Source of the DNA: Amblyornis subalaris
Taxonomy: Eukaryota > Chordata > Aves > Passeriformes > Ptilonorhynchidae
Length of the DNA stretch: 64,000 nt
Direction of reading: 5' to 3'
Assembly (NCBI GenBank): GCA_018881555.1
Contig: JACAXG010000080.1
Location: 496,001-560,000 of the forward strand
The translations under genes were made by a program, and so were the position numbers. Of this stretch, positions 9,991 to 22,300 are shown in pieces. Position 1 is the first letter of the stretch. Every line of letters starts with the position of its first letter. The notes below the pieces were generated by a model. The model was not told the DNA's origin, made no database searches, and was given only the letters and a program-made list of their open reading frames with translations.

Positions 9991-10844
9991 GATCTAGCAG
10001 TTTAAGGTCTCACTCGTTTTGTACGGATTTCTTTTTTGACAAAATGATCTGTTGAACAGCGTCGAAGGGGAAATAAATCCCGCTTGCGACCGGCCATGGT
10101 GTAGTCAGCACTTTGGTTTTGTTTGATTTGCTGCTGGTGTATTCTTGAGTGAAATCAAAATTTGGCAAGCCAAGAGGACAGGGTGACAGCGGAAGAGTTG
10201 TTCCGGGCAGGAGTAGTTCGCGTGTAACTTTTGCAACATATTGGAAAAGCTTCAGACAGTTGTAATTAGCTCAAACCCCTCAAAATATTTTGGCCGCTCC
10301 AGTCGAGGTTTAAGACCTGCCAGGCTGGCAGGAAATCAGACTGATACGTATCCTGGTAATTTTGTGAAATTTCTTTATATAAACCTTTGTTGGAGGGACT
10401 GGACACGCTGGCATGCAAAGAAAAATTAGGCTATATAGAGAATTAGAGGGCGTGCTGAAAGCCCCCTGAACGGTGTTTCCGTCGATGTTTAAATAAATAT
10501 TACAATGTTAAGTTTCGGACTCTTACTTTGTCTTTCAATTCGTCTTTGAGCTGCCCGAGTCTCAAATGAGAGATTTCTTTTTTCCCTCCAAAGGCCAAGC
10601 TATTCAGCGTTTTTAAGGTCCATATTATTTGGAACCAAGATAACATTTCTCTTGAAACATCGCTAATCTCCTTGCAGAAGAACTGAACCACAAAAATTAT
10701 GAGTTTAGATGGGTGGATTTCCACCCTTCTCAAGTCCCTTTAATGCTCCCGGCTACACTTGGCTTCCCATGCCGCACATGTTCTGAGGAAAACTTCAAAA
10801 TCGGGCTGATTGCTATTTCCAGAAGTAGGGACCGGCAGGAACCC
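9991..10844. promoter_or_regulatory. AT-rich interval with SOX and octamer-like motifs
   Basis: Between two CpG islands lies AT-rich, apparently unique sequence. It includes TATATAAA (10376-10383), CCTTTGTT (10384-10391, SOX/TCF type) and ATGCAAAG (10413-10420, octamer-like). A position 2 kb upstream of a SOXB1 gene makes a proximal enhancer plausible. No protein is recognised. Confidence 0.35.
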
Positions 10845-11440
10845 CCTCTGCTCCAATCCCTGTGCCTCGGCGCTAGCGATGCGTGCGCAGAGGAAACTCG
10901 CGGGTGGGATTTCTCGAGCGATTGCGGGACCTCCGGGTCGCTTCCCTCGGGGCTTTCCCTGGGAGCCGTCCTTCCCCGCCCGCCGGGGCACGGAGCTGGC
11001 CGGGGCTGTCGCCGCTCGCAGGTCGCCGCCAGCAGCCCCTTCCCCGCGCTGCACGGTGGCACCCGCGCCCGGCTGTCGCCTGTGCCCTGTTCCTGCTCCG
11101 TGCCCCGCAAACGCCGGCGGGGCGGCGCGGGGGGCGGGAGGAAGCGAGGNGAGCCTGCCGTACCAACTGCCGCTCCCCGAAGTTACCTGCAGAGCGCTCG
11201 GACAGACCCCATCCCACCACCCCTCGGCAGCCGGCTCAACCTCCGCCCGCTCCCCGGGAACGGGCATGGAGCCTGCGGAGCTGCTGGAACGCAGGGAAGG
11301 GGCAGAAGGCGGGAGAGGACCCAGCCAGCGCGATAAACCTGATGCCTGGAGCCATTTTCTTAAATTCGCTACCCGGTGGAGGCCGGGACGAGGGAAGCCC
11401 CGTGTGCCTGGTGGGGGTCGGCGAACGCTTGAGNTCGCGT
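10845..11440. promoter_or_regulatory. CpG island upstream of SOX3
   Basis: Dense CpG and high GC for about 600 bases. Open frames on both strands show no family motif. It is separate from the promoter island and could be an alternative promoter, a non-coding RNA promoter or a Polycomb nucleation site. Confidence 0.65.
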
Positions 11441-12879
11441 AAATACAGTTGTCAAAGGCTGAGAAGCCCTTTATTATTATTATTTTAATTTTTTGGAGTG
11501 GCAAAGGAGCGTGAGGCGAGATTAGGAGTTTACCGTACAATCCAACTTGAACGCGAGAGACCCCACGCTTGAAAAGGGCCATTTGAAAGGGACTGGCTGG
11601 GGGNTTTTTGCGCAATCAGCGCTTAATAAGCAATAGCCATTAATATATGTTAATTGCAGCTCCAGAAGAGCTCGGGGGAATCTTGGAACTGTGTCAGGGA
11701 GGATCGCTGGCTTTTAAAGAATAACGCTATGTACGAAGCCGGCCCCATCTAATCCTGTTATTAAAACATCCCCTTGGTCCCCAGCCTAATTCCCGACGGA
11801 CACCACCGAGGTCGAAATTTGCCCAGACAAGGGAGCTGGGCGCCCCTTTCGTTTGGACCCTGCTGACCCTGGCTATGCTGATCCTCCGAAAATGCCCAGC
11901 TTTTCAGCGCGATGCTTAAGNTAAAAGTTCGCACGATCCCTGTTTCAGGCTCGAATCCATATCCTCCCCCAGAAGTTTTCAGCGCGGTAATGTGGCTGCT
12001 AAATGGACCATTTAAAGCTCGTTCTACAGCTCAAGGTCGTTAGGAGATTTCTTTAAATTCCCCATCCAACTATCGCGCCAAAACACAGCTCGAGATTGCC
12101 TGCGAGGCTGCTGCCTCCCTCGCTGCGGGGCTGACACGGCTGGACCGACCTCCCAGCCCGGCGAGAGCGACAGCAAATCATTAGTTCCGACAAACGAGCT
12201 CCNACTCCTTTCCACGGCTTGCCCAGTACCTCATCGCGTGGGTATCGCAGCCGTACCAGAGCCTACAGCTGTCCCTGCTGCTCGCGGATCCGGGGAAGCA
12301 AGGGTTACTTTTGATGACATCATTAAAAATCGCAACATTTAGGAACAAAAATCTTAAGTGCGTGGGTAAACCCGGGCAGCGTCGTTTGGGTATAGCTCGA
12401 TCCCTTTGAACTGAGCCTCCCAGTGCGTTCAGGAGGCAGCGGTGAATGTTTTTTTTTTAATCACTTCCCTCCCCTCGCCCCCCCAGCGGAACTTTTATTT
12501 GGCTTCTGACAACAATAGCGGGCTGCAAACAGACCTCTCGGAGCGCCCGCTGAATAGACCCTTTTCGAGCCCGGATTGTTTCCACCGCCACAAAAAAACA
12601 ACCAGTAGCTCTGCTTTTTAATTGGGTTGNTCCTGGCCCTCGCTCATTCAGGTGTTCGCGAGGAATTTGTTTATTAGNCTTTGACAAACAGCTCCTCCTG
12701 GCAATCGCCTCATGGAGTTGTGTCCAGCGGGAGGGGAGGGATGCGGAGAGGGGCAGTTTGCTAATAAGGACTCTCTCCTTCTCCAAGTTACCAATTAACA
12801 GACTCGTAGAGGGGACCACCAGCACTGGGTAACTCACCAGGGCTCGCTGCGGAGCCCCGAGGAAAAGACAGATTTAGCT
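11441..12879. other. Non-coding interval between CpG islands
   Basis: Mixed composition. It holds a (TTA)n stretch at 11471-11486, an ATTAATATATGTTAATTGCAG segment near 11638, an E2F-like CGCGCCAAAA at 12074-12083 and a quasi-palindrome around TGATGACATCA at 12312-12322. It looks like regulatory DNA rather than a gene; no protein is recognised. Confidence 0.4.
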
Positions 12880-13540
12880 CATGAGTTTTCCCGCAAAAAC
12901 ACCGAGGAAAAAACGAGCACGAAAAGCGATGCTAAAGAGACCACCAGCGCTGCCCCCGCACCGGCTGCTCCGGGGCAGTCCGCGCCGAACCCGGCACAAA
13001 CCTCTTTCNCAATGGATGAGACAGGAACAGGAACTTTCTGCAGCTTCCCTCCGCTGTCACAGTACCAAGAGCAGAGAAGCCCCCGAAGGAGCGATCTCTG
13101 TGCCCGGGGCGGTGGCGGAGTTCCCATCCCCGGGGAGGCTGAGAAGCCGTGCGGATGTGGCGCCCGGGGACACGGCTCGGGGACGGGCCCGGCAGCGTCA
13201 GGTTCACTCGCCGACCTCANGGAGCCTTTTCCAACCTAAACGAGCCCATCGTTCTCGCACCGCAGCCCCCGCACCGTTTGCTCTCAGCGTCCCCGGCCGG
13301 GGGACACAGCCCCGCGCGGGTGGCCCTGGGGTGGCAGCAGCCCCGCGGCGTTGCGGGGACACGCGTGGGGACGGTGCGGGCGAGCCCTGGGGGCGCGGGC
13401 ACCTCCTGAGCTCCACACGCGTGTCCGCGGGGCCGTGGGGCTCCGGCCNCCGCCGCCCCTTCCCCCGGGGCAGGGACAAGGGGCCTCCCCGGGCCGGGAA
13501 TCCGCCCCTCCCCGGCGCTCGCTGCTACGCTTTAGCGGAG
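12880..13540. promoter_or_regulatory. CpG island about 5 kb upstream of SOX3
   Basis: High GC and dense CpG, strongest at 13100-13520, then a sharp change to AT-rich desert. Overlapping open frames on both strands are unrecognisable. It marks the outer edge of the CpG-rich SOX3 domain on this side. Confidence 0.65.
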
Positions 13541-15187
13541 ATGTCTCTGCTCTCCTTCTTCAACACAAAACAAGCCCAACCAACAAACCGAACCAACCCC
13601 ACAAACTCAAATCATCTCTGGTTTGCCCCTTTAAAACTTCGCGAATCTTTCCTCCGCTGTTTCTCTACAGATGCAGTAACCCACCTTATTTACTGGTAAC
13701 GGTGGCCAGGCTCCTCTTTAGCAGTTAGATTAGAAATCGGATATTAATTGTAAAACTCTAACTTGCTAATTAGCTGCAAATAAACTATTCATTAGTGGCA
13801 AATTAAAATCAAAACACACCTTATTCCTACTCTCTGACACACAGTTTTGAAGGCACATATTGTTTCTAACTACAGCCTGTATCACTGGCACAGCAAATTG
13901 AGATCCTGAAAGGTTTCTCTCCAGGATAAATAATTAAAATATATTCTACTTTAATTGACATTATAGAGGACACAAATGAGATTTTCCTTTTAGAAAGAAA
14001 TAGCAGTTTCTAAATAAAGCTTTGCAGGCTGCAGAATGGATGTTTCAACCAAATGAATAGTCATTACTACCTTTTCAATGATGTGGGCCTTTTGATCAGA
14101 AAAGAAATTAGCTCTAAAGGACAGACAATAGGAAGCCTGCCCTGCAATAGGAAGAAAATTAGATGGCTAAGGCTCTTAACAACACCTATTTCTATAAACC
14201 ATGCAGCTTCTTGCTTTTCAATTACAGCTGTTCATTTCATATAAGGAAAGTGGAAAAACACAGGGGGGAATATAAACTCTATTGCACCAAAAAAAAGCCN
14301 GAGATAGGGCAGGCAGGCAGTCTTCCCATTTTCTGTTTGTTTTTATTATAATCAATTAACTAATATGACATATTTTATAATACTCAGACTATCCAGTGCA
14401 GCATTCTCCAGGTCAATCAAGATGGACTATAGTCAGTAAGGAACCAGTAAAACATGAGAAACTTCAAGTCAGGGAGCTGGAGGTTTCCACTGCACATCAA
14501 ATAATACATTTTGCACATGCATCTCGTACTTGTGTGCATCATTCAGAGGAAACAAAACAAGACTGAAGAACTTGAGGGAAACAAAGTGCTGAATAACACT
14601 CTCCTGTCTTTTGGTTGTAGTCAAAAACTAACTCCAGTTCTTCTGAATTGAAATGAGTGTTCTTTCATTATAGTCAGGACCCAGAGATTATTTCAGGCAG
14701 GTTCTCCCCACATTACTTTTAACTCATCATTATTTTAGAAATAATACTTCTAGTCTCAAAACGTAAAATTAACTTGTTGTGTAATACCTTTTAAATATGA
14801 GTTCTCCTTCAAGTTATTTCATTTGGACACTATTTTTGAACATTGTTATTTCTCCTGAATATAAAAAAAATACAAGTTTTCTTGTGAGATACAATCATAT
14901 AAACACTCCTGTCTTCCTCTACCATTTCTCTCTCTAGCAATACTTTTATGATTAAGTGTAACAAGTAGATGATATTTTATTATTATCCAATCAATATACT
15001 GTAATTGAAATAGTCTTTCAGTGACGATTTAAACGTGTAATAACCACAAAGCTTTATTGTAAACAAGTGCTGTTCTCATATTGACTCTGCTGGACTATAG
15101 AGATGTCTTTAACAAACAACATAAAATCACAAAAAATCCACACACTTCTTTCTTTTTTAACCCTTTCTATTAACCTATTTATGTCTT

Positions 15188-15257
15188 TCATACTTTCTCC
15201 TTTCCCTCTCCCCTTTCCTTTGTCTTTATTTTTCTTTCTCCCTCTTTCCCTCCTGTA
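15188..15257 (+). repeat. Polypyrimidine tract
   Basis: Nearly pure C/T on the plus strand for about 70 bases (TTTCTCC, CCCTCTCCCC and similar). Low complexity; the overlapping short open frame is rich in Phe, Leu, Pro and Ser for this reason. Confidence 0.75.
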
Positions 15258-16341
15258 CTATTTGTTTAGAAATCAGGCTATATGGTTAATTCAAAGAGGT
15301 GATCAAATATTAATTTGGTTTTTTGTGATAAGGTGTCATTATGCTTTTCATCCTTAAACAAGTAAGTGTTCAAGAAAAATTACTTGTCCCTGTCCAAAGG
15401 CCTAAATCCTAAATGTCTTATATCTAGAAGTGATTTTAATACAAAATACAAATGACAGCTTTCTCTTCAGTGCCTGTATCCCCCTTCACTCCTGCTTTGC
15501 CCTGTGATACAGAAAAATAAACAAAAATAAATAGTTTGATCCGGTGAAGAATGATTTCCTAACTCCCAAAGTGGAGTCACTCATGTTAGTATTTGANGTA
15601 ATCTCCCTGCTTGAGATTAGAAAATTATGATTAATATAATTAATGCAAGTCTCTGCCTCAGTTTTTACTGGAACAAACCTTCCATTTGTTTTGTGAGATC
15701 TAAATTACAATGTCATTTTATTTGCAATGACTTTGTCTGAGAAAAGTTACCCACACTAGTGGGAAAAACCCCCTCCATGCAAAGAGGCAGCTCAAGTGCT
15801 CTGAGACTTTGTGATTTACAACACAAAACCCACCTAAAGATCTGCATCCCTGAGGAGATTAAGAACCNGGAAAAACCCAGTCCTGCCGCTCCGGCTCTCG
15901 GTCCAGACCTCGCTTGTGATCCAGTCTTCAGTCCCCGCACACGAGCTGAGGGTAGGGAAGTGTCTGCACGAGAACGAGAGAATCTAAACTGACCTGGACA
16001 CTCAAAATCTGAAAATTTCACCTGAACCGTNGTGTCAGAGCAGTGAGATTTTTGAGGAGAGCTCTACAAAAAATAGAGAAGTAGGGAACCTAAAGGACTT
16101 TGCAAACTGGTGAGCAGTTTGTGAGTGGGGCTGTGCTGGAGGGGTTGGACCTGTCTGTATCTACAAGACATCGACACAGCTCACTGTCAGCAGGGGGAGG
16201 TTTCAGCCCCTTTAAGCATTCCAGCCACGTGGGGGTCATCAGAGAACTTCACTAGCCCTGAAGATCCTTTCTGCTCTTTTTTTCCCTAACACACATTGAT
16301 AAATGAGGGAAAGATGTGCTCCCCAACCTTTTGTAAAGCAA

Positions 16342-16373
16342 ATATATGTGTATATACATATATATATATATAT
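16342..16373 (+). repeat. (TA)n microsatellite
   Basis: An interrupted TA/TG run followed by a pure TA stretch of about 8 units near 16357-16373. Probably variable in length. Confidence 0.85.
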
Positions 16374-19300
16374 TCAATAGATATAAAATAACAGAAATGG
16401 GTCTCACTGAAGAAGCAGTGATTATATGGGCTGTTTCCATGAGAAAAACACATTTCTGGCCCGAAGAAGAGGCACAAACAACTACACCATTTAAATTAAT
16501 ATTCGTCATTCATCCTTTATTTCTGGAATAGCTCAAATGAGTNACCTGATATTCAAGGCATCTCCCAAGAACTGCTCAAATCCCAGCCTTGCTATAATCC
16601 AGCTCTTAATTGTCTATGTAGACAACAATTCCTCTCCTAGTAGGGCAAGTGCAGCTGACACTTGCAGGGGAAGAACTTACGCAGTGATATGTAAGTTATA
16701 GATTCGTAAAATAGGTATTTCAAGGCCGTTTTTGAAACAGGTGGACNAGTCACACAAAGTGCACCTGGAGGGACACAGTGGATCTTGCTACTGGTGCACC
16801 CATCACCTTTTTCATCCNAAGAATCCAACCAAACTCCAGCTCGCCTTGGCTGAGGAGCCTCTTTGATTGCACTGGGCTCCCTTCTCTGCATCCATCGGGA
16901 ACGAGCGCAGGGTGATTACTGGGACACGGTGCTCCTTGCCCTGTGGGACAGCAGTAAGGCGTTTCCAGGTAGACTAGATGTGATCTAAATGTGTGGGAGG
17001 GTCACAGGGCGATCATGAAATCAGAAAAGAGAAAAGAACCCACCAAACACAACCTCATTCTGNCAGAAGGAAACAAAAGGCTGCTCAGTGAGGGAGTGTG
17101 GAGGGGAAGAGGAGCTTTGGTCTGCAGTTCTGAGGCCACTGCCTGCACAATCCTGCTGGGAAGTGAGCAAGGGAATGCTGTGTGATGCAGGAGCAGCTAC
17201 GGGGGGAACAGGCTTCAAAAAGAACCGTGCAGTGGCTGGGAGGGGAAGCCAGAAAAGGGACACCACGCAGTTCATGGCTTGTTTCCATTTTGCTGGCTTT
17301 TCCCGTNGTCAGTTGCCTCTGTCCTGGCCCACCCCATTCCCACTTATGCCAAACAGCCCAATACAAGGCTCAGTTTCCTTTTGAAAAGGTCTCCATGACC
17401 CCTTGGAAAATCATGCAATCTCACAAAACCCTCGCACTCTACTCAGATTTAACTTGATTTGAGGACCTCACGAACAAGCCATATCTAAATCATGTCCGGT
17501 GAAGTGTTAGGATGAGCATTCAGAAATACATTGTACAGAGTTTGTNTAATGCATAGGTCGATTTGGATTGGAGCTGAGAAACAATTGCAGAGTTTTAAGA
17601 AAACAGGTGGTATTCATAATTTTAATTGGTGCGAATGCAGGTGATTTCTGTATCTNGTTTCCAATTTCTATGCACAAAATCCGTAAAGACTCAAGCCTGC
17701 CCTATTTGCACACCAATGGCTCCCAGTAAAGCCAATGGAAAATTAGAGGGAGATGGTTATGCCCTAGTGCTGCCTGAAAAATCAGACTGTTATCAACAGT
17801 GTTGCTGCTTCTCTTTTCAGGTTCAGTCAAGATCAACTGCACGAAGAATGGCAGCAAACTCACACAAAGCACTGCAACATTCACAGGCAGTCTTTAAATA
17901 AAAATGCNGACTTATTCTTCAGATTCCATAAAAAAAGTTAACTGCAGGTTCTGTTTTGATGCTTTTATGGCTCTTCCTGTCACGGTATTTGAATATATTG
18001 CAGTAATCAGTGCAGTTTTTGCTCAACAGAATTCCATGTGAGGTAAGGAAGCCCTGGCTCTCTTTACAGGTGAGGGATTCAGAAAATGGGCATAACAGCA
18101 ATGTGTGAAAACTCTCTGAAATACACAGGAAATATGTGTGACCAGATCTCTCCAACTAAATCAGATTAGCACAGGGCCTGATCATCTTGCATATCTGTAA
18201 TAGATCATGCCCATAAATACTCCAAGGTGAAAACTACTCAGAACCAACATGAGCTAAAAGAAAGGGAAGAGTCAGATCCACATTTTGTCACTCCTTGGGA
18301 ACACTCCAAGTANGACACCAGGATAAAAGAATCCAGAAAGAGGAGAAAATATTATCAATCCCATCTAAAGCTCTACATGTTTATGACTNGGTTCAGTAAC
18401 ATGTAAAGAATATGTTTTGAATGAGCTGGGGACTGATTGGAGTGACATGGAAAATACTGCTACTGTATTTATAGCCCCCCAAAAACACCCCGAACCCCAC
18501 AAAACTTTCTAANGAAAGTATGAAAAGATGAAACAGTAGGAGTTAGTCTGAAAAGAACCCCACATTATTTAGTTCAAGCTCATGCAAGACACTTAAGACA
18601 GATGTCTTGTCTCACAGACAGGATGTCTCCTGAAACAGAGAAAGTCTACACCTTGGAGTGCCAGTGTAAATGGGGATAATAATCACATGTCCCGCTGTCC
18701 TCAGGGAATGTCCCACACGGGATAATTCCCTATCCCAGGAGAGGGCACCCTGTGCCTCCTGCAGGGGCCTCTCCAGTGCTGCCACAGGCTGCCCAGCTAA
18801 CAGGGAGGACATTGTCATGGAAGGCAAAAGTGTCACTATTTCCCCTATTCAAAACTAATCACGAGCCATAGAACATATTTAAATTTCCAGTGTTATTATT
18901 CCTTTGGATTTCCTTAATTATAAGTGTCTGAGGAAATGAGAGCTGCAGAGAAAAGGTGCTGTTGTATAGCAGGAAAATGCACAATCAGAATTAAGCAACA
19001 ATCAAACTTCCCAAACTAATCATTTTCCATTGATAGCTGTTCCACCAGGACTGCAGATTAATCAGGCAAGGACACGAGCTTGAGCCAACTGCACATTTTT
19101 GAGGTTTGCTACCTCACACCAGGGAAAGCTGCACGCTCCCAGACTGAAGGGGGATGAGAGACCTGCTGGGCTGACACAGGATTGAGGTTTGTGCTGCTGC
19201 AGTTCACTTAAAAACTTTGCTGGAAGATGAAGAACAGACTGAGTTCCACTGTTTGCTGATAACTTTCTGCTCAGGAAAAGACAGGATGGCACAGAGGACA

Positions 19301-22300
19301 CGGACTGGTCAAAAAAACCCCTTTATCTCCAGGTCTTTGGGTCTGATCCCAGATGGTTACAAAAGCCAGTAAGGGCTGTCTGGTAGGTGTTGCTGCCTTA
19401 CACACACTGAGCTGGAAGTGCTCCGTTCTCTGTACTCGTGTTTGCATCGTTAACTCCTCGATACTTGGCAATTATAACAGTCACCGGGCACTGAGTGCTC
19501 TGGCAGAAATGTGTGTGGTGCTNCTGCACACAGAGAGCTCTCCAAGGTAAATTGCCAGGGCAGTGTGGATAAACAGGTCTCGTTTCTGTTCATACCTTTA
19601 CATTTGTGACAAAACAGAGGATTTCTGAATTGAAAAAAATGGCTAGTCAGGTGTTTATCCTTATTCCTGTGTTCATATCAGACCCAGTGAAAAAGCGACA
19701 TTTCCACATTCAGATTTATACCAGAAAAACTGTTGTTACAATAAAAGTAGCAGTCAGATTTTCCTGTCATTTATCAGCTTCTGGCCCTGCTACCGCTACT
19801 CATTTGATGTATTTTGAGCTAATTAGACAGCATGAACTACTTATTTATAGACTTGAAGAAATATCTGANGCTGGGCTTATTGCCTGGAGTAGAGCCAAAA
19901 TTGTTACAGGAATCACACACCTCCCACTTTTGTCAGCTACANCCTTGCAAAAGGAGAGGGATTTTTTAAATTATGATTTTTACTTGTTTTGCTGATGGCA
20001 TCAGGCAGATCCTGTGTGTTTGCCCAGTAAGATTCATAAGAACCACAACAATTACATCCTAGATACCTGAAGGTTATATNATATCTAAAGGATGATGCTA
20101 AATACTTATAACACATTGATCAAACGTAGGCTCTGATTAAACTGACCCTCAGTGTGATCAATACTGTTTAGCTTTTCATGTTATGCCCTCAAAATTCTGG
20201 CATTTACAGATTGATATAAATGTTCCAGATGGGACAAATACATGGATGTACACACACACAGTGCAGACACAATCACTGAGCAATTTAAAGCAAGAACAAG
20301 ATGAAACTGAAAAATGTCTCTGTTTTGTTTTTGTGCTCGTTGTGTGAGACTGAATCATTATTTCCACTTAAACACANTGGAGTTGCAGGCCAGGCATTAG
20401 ACAGCACAGACCACAACTTGTTCTATTTATTTAGCACTAAAGTAATATCACACAATTAANAGTCTTTCCCAGTAACTTGTTCGGCAAACAAGGCACTTTG
20501 CATTATCTCTTCTGAAGTTTGGGGCATAGAAGCAGGACAAATTTGAGAAGACTCTCTGTTTTGAATTAGGCCCTTTCGAGGGAAAGAGTAGTTAATGACA
20601 ACATGATCAAAATTATAGATGATAAGGTATATAGAATTTGGGATAAATTAACCATTAATGTAAATTTTGCGATGCCATTATACCATTAACTTTACTGCAC
20701 CTGCAACATGCATCATAAGAAAATACATCTTACTGCTTTATTTTTTTTAGGAAACAGATAAGTCATCCTTTTATTCCATCTTTAGAAAATGGGTAGAAGA
20801 ATGATAATTCAATTCACTGAGAATGACATCGATGGGATGGTTTCACAAGTGGCTTCAACTGACTGATGCAAACCAGTTAAATTAATAGATGTCTCTACCT
20901 GTATATTCCCTATGAGGAAAAGAAGTCTAAAACATGAAAACAAAAAAAAATAAAAAGGTTGCACATAGCATATTTTCATTTGTTTGGTGTGAATTCTGTG
21001 TAACAGGAATACGTTTAGGGATGTTACCAATAGTGGTGTGCAATAGTTTCTTTCTAGAAACCCAGACCANGTAAATTACCTTAAAAAAAAATGTAAATGG
21101 CTGAACAAGAACAGAGTTGTACAGAATGAGGTAAAACCATTTTAGCAAAAATACCATGGTGATATTACCAGTGCATGGGATTTTTCAGTCTTCAAGACGG
21201 GCAACAGAATTTATAATGTGCATGAGAAGTTGCCGGGACTGTATGTGCATGTGGGCTGNCAGCAGGTGGGAATGGCCACCGAGACAGTTTCTGTTTGCAT
21301 GTGAGATCGTGCTGAACAGACACACCAATTAAGCTCGCTCCTGCATATTCATCAGGTAGCCAGGGCACTTTTGAGTACCAGACCTGCAAGGTGCAACCGT
21401 GACGTGCCTGAAGTCATAGTAAACTCTGAGCTGGGAGGGTTGGGGTAAATACAGCGACCACGAGGTTGTCAAAATGCAAACGGGATTTTTTAACGCTGAA
21501 ATCAAGCTACAGCTTTCTGACACGTCACATAGTACCGAGGAACAAACGGGTGTGATGTGCATCAGCAGAGTTNGATATCCAGCTCGAATATTCACCCTGC
21601 TGCGTGAAGGATTTAACCGCGGTTGTTAAATAAATTAACTTTTTTGTTGGCATCATTGAAGAGAAAATATTCTGCTTTAGAACATTTCCCATGTAGTCAA
21701 AATCAATTGCATCAGAACAATTATGTTTGGAGCAGCATCTTCCAGTTCTGTGGAAAAACAGGAACTGATCAGAAACCTCTCGATAAACAAGACTTTAGAG
21801 CACTGACTGAGATCAAGCAGCAAACAGTGACTAAGCTGAACTCCGGCAATGCTTGCACGTGCTCTGTAGTTAAAGACTGAGACGTGGAAATGAAGTTGAA
21901 ATGCCTGAAGTGTTTCTGGGGAATTTGGCACACAGCTTCCCTGAACCCAGGGCAATGTGGGGAGTAGGAAGCTCTGGATATTTTATTGTAGCAGCAGACT
22001 ACGTAAGGGAACTCAAGATAATCGGAATTAGACACACTCAGTTCTGAAAAGGGAATAAATTGCCATCTTGGATTCTTGCTGCTTTTCAATTGCTTGCTGC
22101 CTCCTGATTAATCTCACTCTTGAACAGAACACCTTTTTTTGCATTTTCTGTTTTTCAGCTAACACAGCTCAGGGTCCTGCTCTGCTNTTCTGAGAGTTAA
22201 ATTTAACTAAGTTACTGGATGACAATCCTTTTGTTGTTGTAGGTGTCATATTNGCAGTAGTTTGATAAGCAGTCATCTCTCTTATTATTATTTATTTGGT

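Noticed and set aside
11947..11957. tRNA B-box-like word GGCTCGAATCC
   Set aside because: No A box, acceptor stem or terminator at the right distance; a tRNA cloverleaf cannot be drawn.
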